Source: Bacilli bacterium (GTDB lineage: Bacteria; Bacillota_I; Bacilli_A; RF39; UBA660). From it: DNA of 11,592 bases. Numbering within the stretch: the first letter of the stretch is position 1; each line of letters starts with the position of its first letter. A model generated the notes under the pieces. The model saw nothing but the letters and a program-made list of their open reading frames with translations. It made no database searches and was not told where the DNA came from. A program made the translations under genes and the position numbers. Shown here in pieces: positions 5,266-11,589 of the stretch. The stretch spans positions 1 through 11,592 of the forward strand of contig JAQVVC010000027.1 of the NCBI GenBank assembly GCA_028699175.1, written 5' to 3'.

Positions 5266-6005
5266 AAATTTAAATAATCATTTAATAAAAATACTATTAA
5301 AGCAATAATTATAATAATAAAGATAAATACTAATAATTTTATTAATATCGAATTTGATTTTATATCCTTTTGAATTTCTTTAAAATCTTCATAATCTTTA
5401 TCTTGGATTTTCATATTGCCAGTAAAAAAAGTGTTTTCCGTAGTAAATGAGTCTATTTGTTTCGTTTGATTTAAATCAAGTAAATCAGCGGCTTCATTTT
5501 TAGCTTTTTCTTGATTTTCGATTTCTATCTGCGTAATAGTATTAATTAAAGACATTAATTCTTTTTCATCATCAAATTTCTTAATATCTGATTTCGGGTT
5601 AATATTTAAATTCTCTAATATATCATTATTAGTATTATTAATTTTTTTTAATCTGTCTTGTAAATAATTAACTGATTGTTCTGATTTGGCTTTAGCAATT
5701 ATTTCGTTTATATCATATTCTTTAGTGTCAAATAGATCATCTTCTTCTTTAACTTCTTCAGTCTCATAATCTAAAGCAATCGATTTTCTTCTAGGCATAT
5801 TATCTCGATATTTTTTATCAAGCATTTCCCTAATTTTATCAATATCAATATTTTTACTATCGGTTTTTAAAACTGATATATTAGAGTTTAAATCTATCTT
5901 ACTATAATTTTCAATTTCATTATTTTGATATAAATTAGCTTTTAATTCCGTTCTTTTTTTATAATCGGGAGTATCAAATTCATACTTATCCATTCGCGAA
6001 TTCAT
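5253..6005 (-). CDS. tail-anchored membrane protein of unknown function
   Basis: 250 residues, not recognised. It is very polar and rich in D, E, K, N and I, with predicted helical stretches such as IDKIREMLDKKYRDNMPRRK (55-74) and NEIIAKAKSEQSVNYLQDRL. It ends in one strongly hydrophobic helix (about 220-241, KLLVFIFIIIIIALIVFLL). There is no signal peptide and no cysteine, which suggests a mostly disordered or coiled cytoplasmic domain held at the membrane by its tail. The start is supported by GTGGTGAT 3 nt before the ATG; a second in-frame ATG four codons on is less well placed. It is divergent from the ferredoxin gene, has its own extended -10 and terminator, and lies upstream of yunB. 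Confidence 0.75.
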   Translation of the reverse strand: MNSRMDKYEFDTPDYKKRTELKANLYQNNEIENYSKIDLNSNISVLKTDSKNIDIDKIREMLDKKYRDNMPRRKSIALDYETEEVKEEDDLFDTKEYDINEIIAKAKSEQSVNYLQDRLKKINNTNNDILENLNINPKSDIKKFDDEKELMSLINTITQIEIENQEKAKNEAADLLDLNQTKQIDSFTTENTFFTGNMKIQDKDYEDFKEIQKDIKSNSILIKLLVFIFIIIIIALIVFLLNDYLNLELF

Positions 6006-6025
6006 AAAATCACCACTCTGACTTT

Positions 6026-6035
6026 ATAATATCAT
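6026..6035 (-). promoter_or_regulatory. extended -10 promoter of the 5253-6005 gene
   Basis: Minus-strand ATGATATTAT, an RTGATATNNT box identical to the one before the plus-strand DUF2179 gene (8471-8480). No good -35 is seen at 17 nt. The predicted leader is about 14 nt. Confidence 0.5.
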
Positions 6036-6060
6036 AAAATGTAAACAAATGGAATATATC

Positions 6061-6090
6061 TTGATTTCTTTACACAAAAGTCGCTATAAT
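6061..6090 (+). promoter_or_regulatory. SigA-type promoter of the ferredoxin gene
   Basis: TTGATT (6061-6066), an 18-nt spacer and a perfect TATAAT (6085-6090). The predicted start near 6097 falls on the GGAGG ribosome binding site (6097-6101), giving a leader of only about 9 nt. Confidence 0.65.
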
Positions 6091-6105
6091 ATTTATGGAG
6101 GATTT

Positions 6106-6288
6106 ATGAAGAAAGTTGAAATAATAAAAGACTCTTGCATATCTTGTGGATTATGCATCCAAATGAATAACGAAGTGTTTAATTATGATGATAATGGTAA
6201 AAGTGATGTAGTTAAACAAACAGTTAATGATGATGTTATTAATATTGCAAGTATGTGTCCAACTGGAGCAATCATTATAACTGAATAA
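6106..6288 (+). CDS. single-cluster [4Fe-4S] ferredoxin
   Basis: 60 residues. C11-x2-C14-x2-C17 and a later C51-P supply the four ligands of one [4Fe-4S] cluster. The terminal MCPTGAI motif is typical of small Bacillota ferredoxins such as B. subtilis Fer. There is no second CxxCxxCxxxC set, so it carries one cluster only. It serves as a cytoplasmic one-electron carrier; its redox partners cannot be told from the window. I chose the ATG at 6106 because GGAGG ends 4 nt before it. An ATG at 6049 in the same frame lies upstream of the promoter and is unlikely. The gene is convergent with trmL and shares a bidirectional terminator. It is the only plus-strand gene between nfu and the DUF2179 gene. 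Confidence 0.92.
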   Translation: MKKVEIIKDSCISCGLCIQMNNEVFNYDDNGKSDVVKQTVNDDVINIASMCPTGAIIITE

Positions 6289-6289
6289 T

Positions 6290-6315
6290 AAAAAAGGATT
6301 TTTTAATCCTTTTTA
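6290..6315. terminator. bidirectional intrinsic terminator between ferredoxin and trmL
   Basis: AAAAAGGATT (6291-6300) and AATCCTTTTT (6305-6314) form a 10-bp stem with a TTTT loop. Each strand reads a T tract on leaving the stem. It follows the ferredoxin stop by 2 nt and contains the trmL stop (6313-6315). Confidence 0.85.
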
Positions 6316-6822
6316 ATTTTCTTCTAAATAATTAGCACTTTTATGAGGTTCTTCTAATAACAAATTAGGGTAATTTTGTTGCCTTAAGGCTTCATAAAGC
6401 ATTATAGCAACACAATTCGATAAATTTAAAGCCCTAACTTTATCAGTAGTAGGAATTCTCATGCATTTATCTAGAAAAGATCTTAATATTTCTTTAGGGA
6501 TACCAGTTGTTTCTTTTCCAAAGATAAAATAAATATTATCTTCTTTATCACTATAATCAAAACTAGTATGTGGTTTTTTTCCATATCTAGTTAAAAAATA
6601 ATACTTACCTTTATTTTGTTTAAAAAAGTCATCAATATTTTCATAGATATTATAAGAACAATCTTTAATATAATTGACCCCACTTCTTTTAATGCTTTTT
6701 TCATCTAAACTAAACCCTAATGGTTTAATTAAATGAAGTTTCGTGTTAGTAGCAACACAGGTTCTCATTATATTTCCGGTATTCCCTGGAATAAGTGGTT
6801 CATGAAGGACTATGTTTATCAT
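6313..6822 (-). CDS. trmL: tRNA (cytidine/uridine-34 2'-O)-methyltransferase TrmL
   Basis: 169 residues, full length for the YibK/CspR branch of the SPOUT (trefoil-knot) methyltransferases. Signature segments are NIVLHEPLIPGNTGNIMRTC (3-22), KPLGFSLD (33-40), YFIFGKETTGIP (98-109) and MRIPTTDKVRALNLSNCVAI (121-140, the AdoMet-binding knot), followed by YEALRQ. TrmL methylates the 2'-O of the wobble nucleotide in tRNA-Leu species (CAA and UAA anticodons), so the tRNA-Leu(UAA) at 668-756 is a likely substrate. The start codon overlaps the upstream stop as ATGA (6819-6822), showing translational coupling to the thioredoxin-like gene. Confidence 0.93.
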   Translation of the reverse strand: MINIVLHEPLIPGNTGNIMRTCVATNTKLHLIKPLGFSLDEKSIKRSGVNYIKDCSYNIYENIDDFFKQNKGKYYFLTRYGKKPHTSFDYSDKEDNIYFIFGKETTGIPKEILRSFLDKCMRIPTTDKVRALNLSNCVAIMLYEALRQQNYPNLLLEEPHKSANYLEEN

Positions 6823-7334
6823 ATTTCGCTAATTATTTCATATTTTTCTAATAATTGGGTAAATCTACCGACATCAATTTGCGAATTTTTACTATCTATT
6901 ATATCTATTACTTTATTATCTTTAAAATAAATTATAGCAGGTACATTGCTAATCTTAATATCTTTTAATCCTAAAATTTTATTTAATTTATCAATATAAT
7001 TTTCATTTTCCATTAAATCATTAATATTTAAATAAACCATATTATCAATTAAATCATTATCTCTTAATACTTTTTTTAATTTTACTTCCAAATCTCTAAT
7101 ATTTGAATCACCTGTATAACTAATATATAAAAACGTATCACTACTAAATTCAAGCATGGCATTTTGGATTTCGTTATATTGAATATTAGCAACATGTTTA
7201 GAAATATAACTATTATTTATTTGGTTTTCTAAATAATGACGATAAAGATTACTAGCTGCAACTGTGATTAAAATAATTCCCAATAATAATAAAAATAATT
7301 GGATATATTTTTTTTGATATTCTTTTTTATTCAT
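6819..7334 (-). CDS. membrane-anchored thioredoxin-fold protein lacking the CxxC motif
   Basis: 171 residues. A short cytoplasmic N-terminus is followed by one membrane helix (about 11-31, IQLFLLLLGIILITVAASNL), then an extracytoplasmic domain that reads as a thioredoxin fold. FLYISYTGDSN (68-78) sits where a thioredoxin active site would lie, and VPAIIYFKDNKVI (131-143) is the cis-Pro strand with the usual turn. The expected CxxC is replaced by TGDSN, and the whole protein has no cysteine, so it cannot do thiol-disulfide chemistry. It resembles thioredoxin-like accessory proteins of Firmicutes (DUF6568/bacteriocin-transport-accessory type), but this is a fold-level call. An SD-like GAGTGA lies 7 nt before the ATG, with a stronger-looking AGGAAG further off. 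It is first in an operon with trmL. Confidence 0.75.
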   Translation of the reverse strand: MNKKEYQKKYIQLFLLLLGIILITVAASNLYRHYLENQINNSYISKHVANIQYNEIQNAMLEFSSDTFLYISYTGDSNIRDLEVKLKKVLRDNDLIDNMVYLNINDLMENENYIDKLNKILGLKDIKISNVPAIIYFKDNKVIDIIDSKNSQIDVGRFTQLLEKYEIISEI

Positions 7335-7363
7335 TATTTTTTCACTCTTCCTTTACTATTAAA

Positions 7364-7373
7364 AGTATATCAT
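7364..7373 (-). promoter_or_regulatory. extended -10 promoter of the thioredoxin-like gene-trmL operon
   Basis: Minus-strand ATGATATACT: TATACT with TGA in front (extended -10). A weak TTCATT lies at the -35 position inside the cotJC terminator. The predicted leader is about 23 nt, the longest or near-longest of the set here. Confidence 0.55.
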
Positions 7374-7378
7374 ATTAT

Positions 7379-7408
7379 AAAATAAAAATGAAGAAATTAT
7401 TCTTCATT
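7379..7408 (-). terminator. intrinsic terminator of the cotJ operon
   Basis: AATGAAGAA (7387-7395) and TTCTTCATT (7400-7408) make a perfect 9-bp stem with a 4-nt loop. On the minus strand it runs into TTTATTTT. The stem covers two bases of the cotJC stop codon (7407-7409). Confidence 0.75.
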
Positions 7409-7964
7409 AATATCCCATTTTCTTATATTTATCATGTAATTCTTTAAATCGAGCAAAGTGGACTATTTCTCTTTGTCTTAAAAATAATAATGGATTAATT
7501 AAATCAGGGTCTTCGGTCATATCAATTAAATTCTCATAAGTTGACCTTGCTTTTTCTTCGGCCGCCATATCTTCTGCTAAGTCCGTAATGGGATCTCCCA
7601 TTGACTGTAAAGATCCTGCAGTAAAGGGATTCCCAAAACTGTCACTGGGATATATTGCTTTACCATGTTCAACGTAATTTGCAGTTAAACCATGTTGTTT
7701 TAATTCATCTAAAGAAGCATCTTTTAATAATTGAGAAACCATGGTACATACCATTTCACAATGACCCATTTCTTCTGTGGCTATATCATTTAATAAGGCA
7801 GCCCCTTCTGGGGTAGGCATAGTAAATTTATGGCAAAAATATCTTAAAAAGGCTCCTAATTCACCGTTTGGACCTCCAAACTGAGTTATAATTAATTTAG
7901 CCATTGCTATATCTTTTTTCTTTATATCAACTGGGTATGGTAGTTTTTTATCATATTTATACAT
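7407..7964 (-). CDS. cotJC: spore coat protein CotJC, manganese-catalase family
   Basis: 185 residues, near the 189 of B. subtilis CotJC. It is a ferritin-like four-helix protein of the manganese catalase family. The residues expected to bind the di-manganese centre are all present: E35 in GELGAF, E65 and H68 in ATEEMGHCE, E136/E137 in MAAEEKARSTYE, and E166/H169 in QREIVHF. It could therefore be an active H2O2-degrading enzyme as well as a coat component; activity is inference. Family neighbours place it in the inner layers of the spore coat, made in the mother cell. The start is fixed by GGGAGGT 5-6 nt upstream, located inside the preceding gene, and the two genes overlap by 8 nt. A terminator at 7379-7408 closes the operon. 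Confidence 0.95.
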   Translation of the reverse strand: MYKYDKKLPYPVDIKKKDIAMAKLIITQFGGPNGELGAFLRYFCHKFTMPTPEGAALLNDIATEEMGHCEMVCTMVSQLLKDASLDELKQHGLTANYVEHGKAIYPSDSFGNPFTAGSLQSMGDPITDLAEDMAAEEKARSTYENLIDMTEDPDLINPLLFLRQREIVHFARFKELHDKYKKMGY

Positions 7965-8367
7965 CTTTTACCTCCCATGGCCATGGCTTTTTATACCAAG
8001 TAAAATTTTGACCCATATCATGACATAACTCTAATACATCATAATTTTCTGAATATGTTTTAGTTAAATTTTCTAATTCAGATATATAGTTTTTAAATAA
8101 GTGAAAAGTTTCTTGATCTTCTGGATGGATATCTAAATATAGATTTAAATCATTAACCGCTAAACATAATGACTGAATTTTTAATAATAAAGAACCTTTT
8201 TGACTATCAGATTTTAGTTCTCTAGGTTTATAATTTTTATAAGGGCTATATAAATCATAAAATAAATTGCCTATAGTTAATCCTTCAATTGGGGTTAAAA
8301 TTCCATTATCCTTCTTCAAATTAAAGTAATCTTTTAATAAAAATTCATCTACATACTCTTTGTACAT
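7957..8367 (-). CDS. cotJB: CotJA-CotJB fusion spore coat protein
   Basis: 136 residues, too long for CotJB alone (about 87 in B. subtilis). Residues 1-53 match the end of CotJA: GILTPIEGLTIGNLFYDLYSPY (22-43) lines up with its PMEAL..GTLW.DLY pattern. Residues 56-136 match CotJB: SLLLKIQSLCLAVNDLNLYL (58-77), DIHPED, then a helix, and the closing WYKKPWPWE. There is no Met and no obvious internal start with a ribosome binding site between the two parts, so this is one fused gene. In B. subtilis cotJA, cotJB and cotJC form a SigE-controlled operon encoding coat proteins that depend on one another for assembly. A strong GGAGGAGAT precedes the ATG. It overlaps cotJC by 8 nt. Confidence 0.88.
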   Translation of the reverse strand: MYKEYVDEFLLKDYFNLKKDNGILTPIEGLTIGNLFYDLYSPYKNYKPRELKSDSQKGSLLLKIQSLCLAVNDLNLYLDIHPEDQETFHLFKNYISELENLTKTYSENYDVLELCHDMGQNFTWYKKPWPWEVKDV

Positions 8368-8384
8368 TTTATCTCCTCCATTTT

Positions 8385-8392
8385 ATAATATG
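8385..8392 (-). promoter_or_regulatory. CATATTAT -10-like box of the cotJ operon (possible SigE-type)
   Basis: Minus-strand CATATTAT, the same octamer as at the yutH-like gene, placed 17 nt before the cotJ ATG with GGAGGAGAT in between. A hairpin ending in TTTT (8394-8421) lies immediately upstream. I see no clear SigE -35 at 13-14 nt. Confidence 0.4.
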
Positions 8393-8393
8393 T

Positions 8394-8421
8394 AAAACGC
8401 CCTTTTTGATAAGGGCGTTTT
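8394..8421. terminator. bidirectional terminator-like hairpin between divergent cotJ and DUF2179 genes
   Basis: AAAACGCCCTT (8394-8404) pairs with AAGGGCGTTTT (8411-8421) across a 6-nt loop: an 11-bp, GC-cored stem with four T on either exit. It lies between two genes that are transcribed away from each other, so no known transcript ends here. It may insulate the two promoters, or be an operator. Confidence 0.65.
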
Positions 8422-8451
8422 CATTACATCTATTATTTATCATTTTTTTAT

Positions 8452-8480
8452 TTTACTTATCAAAGTATAAATGATATTAT
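8452..8480 (+). promoter_or_regulatory. SigA-type extended -10 promoter of the DUF2179 gene
   Basis: TTTACT (8452-8457), 17-nt spacer, then TATTAT (8475-8480) preceded by TGA. An overlapping TATAAT at 8478-8483 is an alternative -10. The predicted start near 8487 falls on the GGTGAT ribosome binding site (8487-8492). Confidence 0.6.
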
Positions 8481-8497
8481 AATATCGGTGATAGAAA

Positions 8498-8998
8498 ATG
8501 CTATTATTGATGACTTGTCTTAAAATTTTTTTTGCTAGAATGATAGATGTTTGTCTAGGTACATTAAGAACAGTAAATATTGTTAAAGGTCATAAATTTA
8601 CTGCTACAATAATTGCCTTTGTTGAAGTTACAATTTGGTTTTTAGTTGCTAAAGAAGCTATAAATTCTACTTTTGATTCTTGGTTTATACCAATATCATA
8701 TGCTGGCGGATATGCAACAGGTACTTATATTGGCATCATTTTAAGTAAAAAATTAATCGGAGGACATTTAACGCTTAATATAATATCTTCAAAAATAAAT
8801 CAGGACAGCATTGATTTAATAAAAAATCAGGGATTTGGAGTTTCAATAATAAATACCCATGATGATAAGTCAATGTTATTAATCGAAATAGACAAAAAGC
8901 ATTTAAAAGAATTACAGAAATTAATTAAATCAATTGATAGTTCAGCTTTTATTATAGCTAATGAAACTACATATGTTCATAATGGATTTATTAAATAA
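8498..8998 (+). CDS. UPF0316/DUF2179 family integral membrane protein (YebE-like)
   Basis: 166 residues. The N-terminal half is a three-helix membrane domain (about 2-20, 36-54, 62-85) with the family features VCLGTLRTVNIVKG (18-31), IIAFVEVTIWFLV (38-50) and SYAGGYATGTYIGI (67-80), followed by a lysine pair that probably marks the cytoplasmic side. The C-terminal half (about 90-166) is a small alpha/beta DUF2179 domain with GFGVSIINT (112-120) and LIEIDKK, and ends in the conserved-looking YVHNGFIK. The function of UPF0316 proteins is unknown. DUF2179 domains elsewhere are linked to ligand or regulatory sensing, so a sensor-type membrane protein is a guess. GGTGAT 5 nt before the ATG supports the start. 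The gene is convergent with the Ca2+-ATPase, 5 nt apart, and its terminator lies in the ATPase's 3' end. Confidence 0.85.
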   Translation: MLLLMTCLKIFFARMIDVCLGTLRTVNIVKGHKFTATIIAFVEVTIWFLVAKEAINSTFDSWFIPISYAGGYATGTYIGIILSKKLIGGHLTLNIISSKINQDSIDLIKNQGFGVSIINTHDDKSMLLIEIDKKHLKELQKLIKSIDSSAFIIANETTYVHNGFIK

Positions 8999-9030
8999 TA
9001 AGGTTATAAATATTCCTTATTATTTTTTTT
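8993..9030 (+). terminator. intrinsic terminator of the DUF2179 gene
   Basis: AAATAATAAGG (8993-9003) pairs perfectly with CCTTATTATTT (9015-9025) around an 11-nt loop, and eight T follow (9023-9030). It covers the stop codon of this gene (8996-8998) and the last codons and stop of the convergent ATPase. On the minus strand the T tract is poor, so it mainly serves the plus-strand gene. Confidence 0.75.
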
Positions 9031-11589
9031 AATTAAATAAGTCTTTCTTGCTATATCAAATGGTATTACGGAAAATGCTATCATAATAATTAAAATAAAT
9101 TCTTTAATAGTTAGCCCATAAGTTCTAAAAATATTACCCCCATAATAAATTAAATATATTTGAATAAGTGTTACTAATAAAAAGATAATTAAAAAAACTT
9201 TATTTTGAGTTATATTATAAAATAAATTTCGAGCTTTAGTTCGGGCATTAAAAGCATTAAAGATTCCTATAAATATAAAGAGAGCAAAAAAAGCCGTCAT
9301 AAAATAATAATTATTGACATCATAACGTATTAGATCTTTAAAAATAGGTAATTTTAAGAATAGTATACAAAGAAAAGAGGAATAAAATCCGGTAATAATT
9401 ATTTCTCCATACATATAATTATTTATTATTGGAACATTTTTATCTTTAGGTTTTTCTTTCATAAATTCTATATTTGAACCTTCATATGCAAATGCAAGTC
9501 CAGCTAGAGTGTCCATTATCATATTTATCCATAACATTTGCATAACCGTTACGGGAGTACTAATTCCTATAAAAGGACCAATTATAGATAAAGTCATAGC
9601 ACAAATATTTACTGTTAATTGAAATATAATAAATTTTCTAATATTTTTAAAAATGGTTCGTCCAAAAAGGACGGCATTACTTATCGATTTTATATTATCA
9701 TCTAAAATAACTATGTCGCTCGCTTCTTTAGCTACTTCTGTTCCGCTTCCCATTGAAAAGCCAACATCGGCTTTTTTTAATGCTGGTGCATCATTAACGC
9801 CATCTCCAGTCATACCAACTACTAAATTTAATTCTTGAGCTATTTTAACTAACCTACTTTTATCAATTGGTTTAGCTCTTGCTATTATTTTTAATTTAGG
9901 TAATATTTCTTTTATCTCATCATTACTTAAATTATTAAATTCATTACTAGTAAGAGCTATTTCATTATTATTCAAAATTTTCAATGATTTACCTACTACT
10001 AATGCAGTATCAAGAGCATCGCCAGTTATTAATATTACTTTTATACCAGCATCTTGAATTAACTTTACTCCTTCGTAAGCATCATTTCTTATTTCATCTT
10101 GAATTATTACTATACCAATATAAGTTAATTCATGGCTAATATGTTTATCATTATAAGCTAGCATTATAATTCGCATACCTTTTTGAGTATATTTACTAAT
10201 CATTTTTTCTATATTTTGAGGATTAGTTAATAATTCTTTTTTATTATTTTTATCTAAATAATACTTACATTTGGGTAATATTACTTCGCTTGCACCTTTA
10301 ATATAAAAGTTTTCTTTAGTTGTAGCACTAGAATATTTTAAATTACTATCAAAAGGCTCTCTAATAATTATTTCTTCTTTTTCATAAGTAGTAATAAATT
10401 TTTTTAAAGCTTGATCGGTAGTGTTGCCACCTAATATTTTATTATCAACTATTTCACTTGAGTTATTTATGTTAATAGACTTAGCTATGATATTTAAATA
10501 TTTAGGGTATTTCATTAATTCAATTTCATTATTAAAAATTCTTCCATAATAATCACATACTCCTAATACGGAAAGTTCTCCTTTTGTTAATGTTCCTGTT
10601 TTATCAGTTAGAAGTAAATTTAATGAACCAGCAGTTTCTATTCCAACTAATTTTCTAACTAAAACATTATCTTTTAATAATTTTTTCATATTGGTTGAAA
10701 GTACTAATGCAACCATCATTGGCAGGCCCTCAGGAACAGATACAATAATTATAGTAACTGCTAATGTTAAACCATGAATAACATAATCAATAATTAATGT
10801 TGGATTATTTAAAATAGATAAAATAGCTTCCATTTCAAAGTCGTTACTAATAACAATTACTGATAAAAGGTAAGAAAAAAATACTAAGATAGCTGCTATA
10901 TATCCCATTTTACTAATTACTTTTGCAAGATGTTTTAATCTTAATTTAAGAGGACTTTCAGGATTTTGTTCTCCTAGCTCTTGTGCTACATTTCCATATA
11001 AAGTATTATTCCCAACATGAGTTATTTTCATAATGCATTCTTTTGAATAGACAACACTACCTTTATATAATTTATTTTTTTCGGTTACCTGATTATTTAC
11101 AGCTTTTTTTGAAACTTCATAACTTTCTCCAGTTAAGGAAGATTCATCAACTGTTACTTCTCCTTTAACAATAATTCCATCAGCTGATACTGCTTCTCCA
11201 GCAGATAACATAACAATATCACCTACTACTAAATCACCTACTAAGATATTAGTTATTTTATTATTTCTTCTCACTCGAGTAAAAATTTCACTATTTTTTT
11301 CTAGTAATTTATTAAATGCCTTACCACTGCCATATTCACTTATTGAAGAAATAAATGAAGCTAAAAATATAGCTATAAAAATGCCAAGTGTTTCAAACCA
11401 ATCAAATTCCCTGAATAAAAAAACAACTTTAACTGCTAAAGCTATTAATAAAATTTTTATAATCGGATCCCCAAAAGATTCTATTAATAATTTAAAGAAA
11501 TGATTTTCATTTTTAGCTTCTATGTTATTACTACCGTATTTTTCTCTTGCTTCTATTACTTCTGCATCAGTTAAACCATTAAATTCCAT
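9004..11589 (-). CDS. P2-type calcium-transporting ATPase
   Basis: 861 residues, full length for a bacterial Ca2+ P-type ATPase. Domains in order: cation-ATPase N-terminus (1-40), M1-M2, actuator domain with TGES (153-156), M3-M4 with VPEGLP (285-290), phosphorylation loop DKTGTLT (329-335, aspartyl-phosphate at D329), nucleotide-binding KGA (431-433), TGD (522-524), hinge TGDGVNDAP (594-602), then M5-M10. M6 carries NMIMD (689-693), an N..MD ion-binding arrangement as in Ca2+ pumps, and with PEGLP this argues against a K+, Cu+ or Mg2+ pump. The pattern is closer to P2B (PMCA-like) than to SERCA, but without a calmodulin-binding tail. It probably exports Ca2+ from the cytoplasm using ATP. The ATG at 11589 is 3 nt from the window edge, so its ribosome binding site and promoter are not visible. 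Confidence 0.92.
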   Translation of the reverse strand: MEFNGLTDAEVIEAREKYGSNNIEAKNENHFFKLLIESFGDPIIKILLIALAVKVVFLFREFDWFETLGIFIAIFLASFISSISEYGSGKAFNKLLEKNSEIFTRVRRNNKITNILVGDLVVGDIVMLSAGEAVSADGIIVKGEVTVDESSLTGESYEVSKKAVNNQVTEKNKLYKGSVVYSKECIMKITHVGNNTLYGNVAQELGEQNPESPLKLRLKHLAKVISKMGYIAAILVFFSYLLSVIVISNDFEMEAILSILNNPTLIIDYVIHGLTLAVTIIIVSVPEGLPMMVALVLSTNMKKLLKDNVLVRKLVGIETAGSLNLLLTDKTGTLTKGELSVLGVCDYYGRIFNNEIELMKYPKYLNIIAKSININNSSEIVDNKILGGNTTDQALKKFITTYEKEEIIIREPFDSNLKYSSATTKENFYIKGASEVILPKCKYYLDKNNKKELLTNPQNIEKMISKYTQKGMRIIMLAYNDKHISHELTYIGIVIIQDEIRNDAYEGVKLIQDAGIKVILITGDALDTALVVGKSLKILNNNEIALTSNEFNNLSNDEIKEILPKLKIIARAKPIDKSRLVKIAQELNLVVGMTGDGVNDAPALKKADVGFSMGSGTEVAKEASDIVILDDNIKSISNAVLFGRTIFKNIRKFIIFQLTVNICAMTLSIIGPFIGISTPVTVMQMLWINMIMDTLAGLAFAYEGSNIEFMKEKPKDKNVPIINNYMYGEIIITGFYSSFLCILFLKLPIFKDLIRYDVNNYYFMTAFFALFIFIGIFNAFNARTKARNLFYNITQNKVFLIIFLLVTLIQIYLIYYGGNIFRTYGLTIKEFILIIMIAFSVIPFDIARKTYLIKKNNKEYL

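Noticed and set aside
6049..6105. N-terminal extension of the ferredoxin from an upstream ATG
   Set aside because: It would start before the promoter elements at 6061-6090, has no ribosome binding site, and ferredoxins of this type begin at the 6106 ATG, which has GGAGG.
6733..6930. Plus-strand open frame of 65 codons
   Set aside because: Antisense to trmL and the thioredoxin-like gene across their well-supported overlap; no start signals.
9653..9838. Plus-strand open frame of 61 codons
   Set aside because: Antisense to the highly conserved hinge region of the Ca2+-ATPase; the open frame reflects codon composition.
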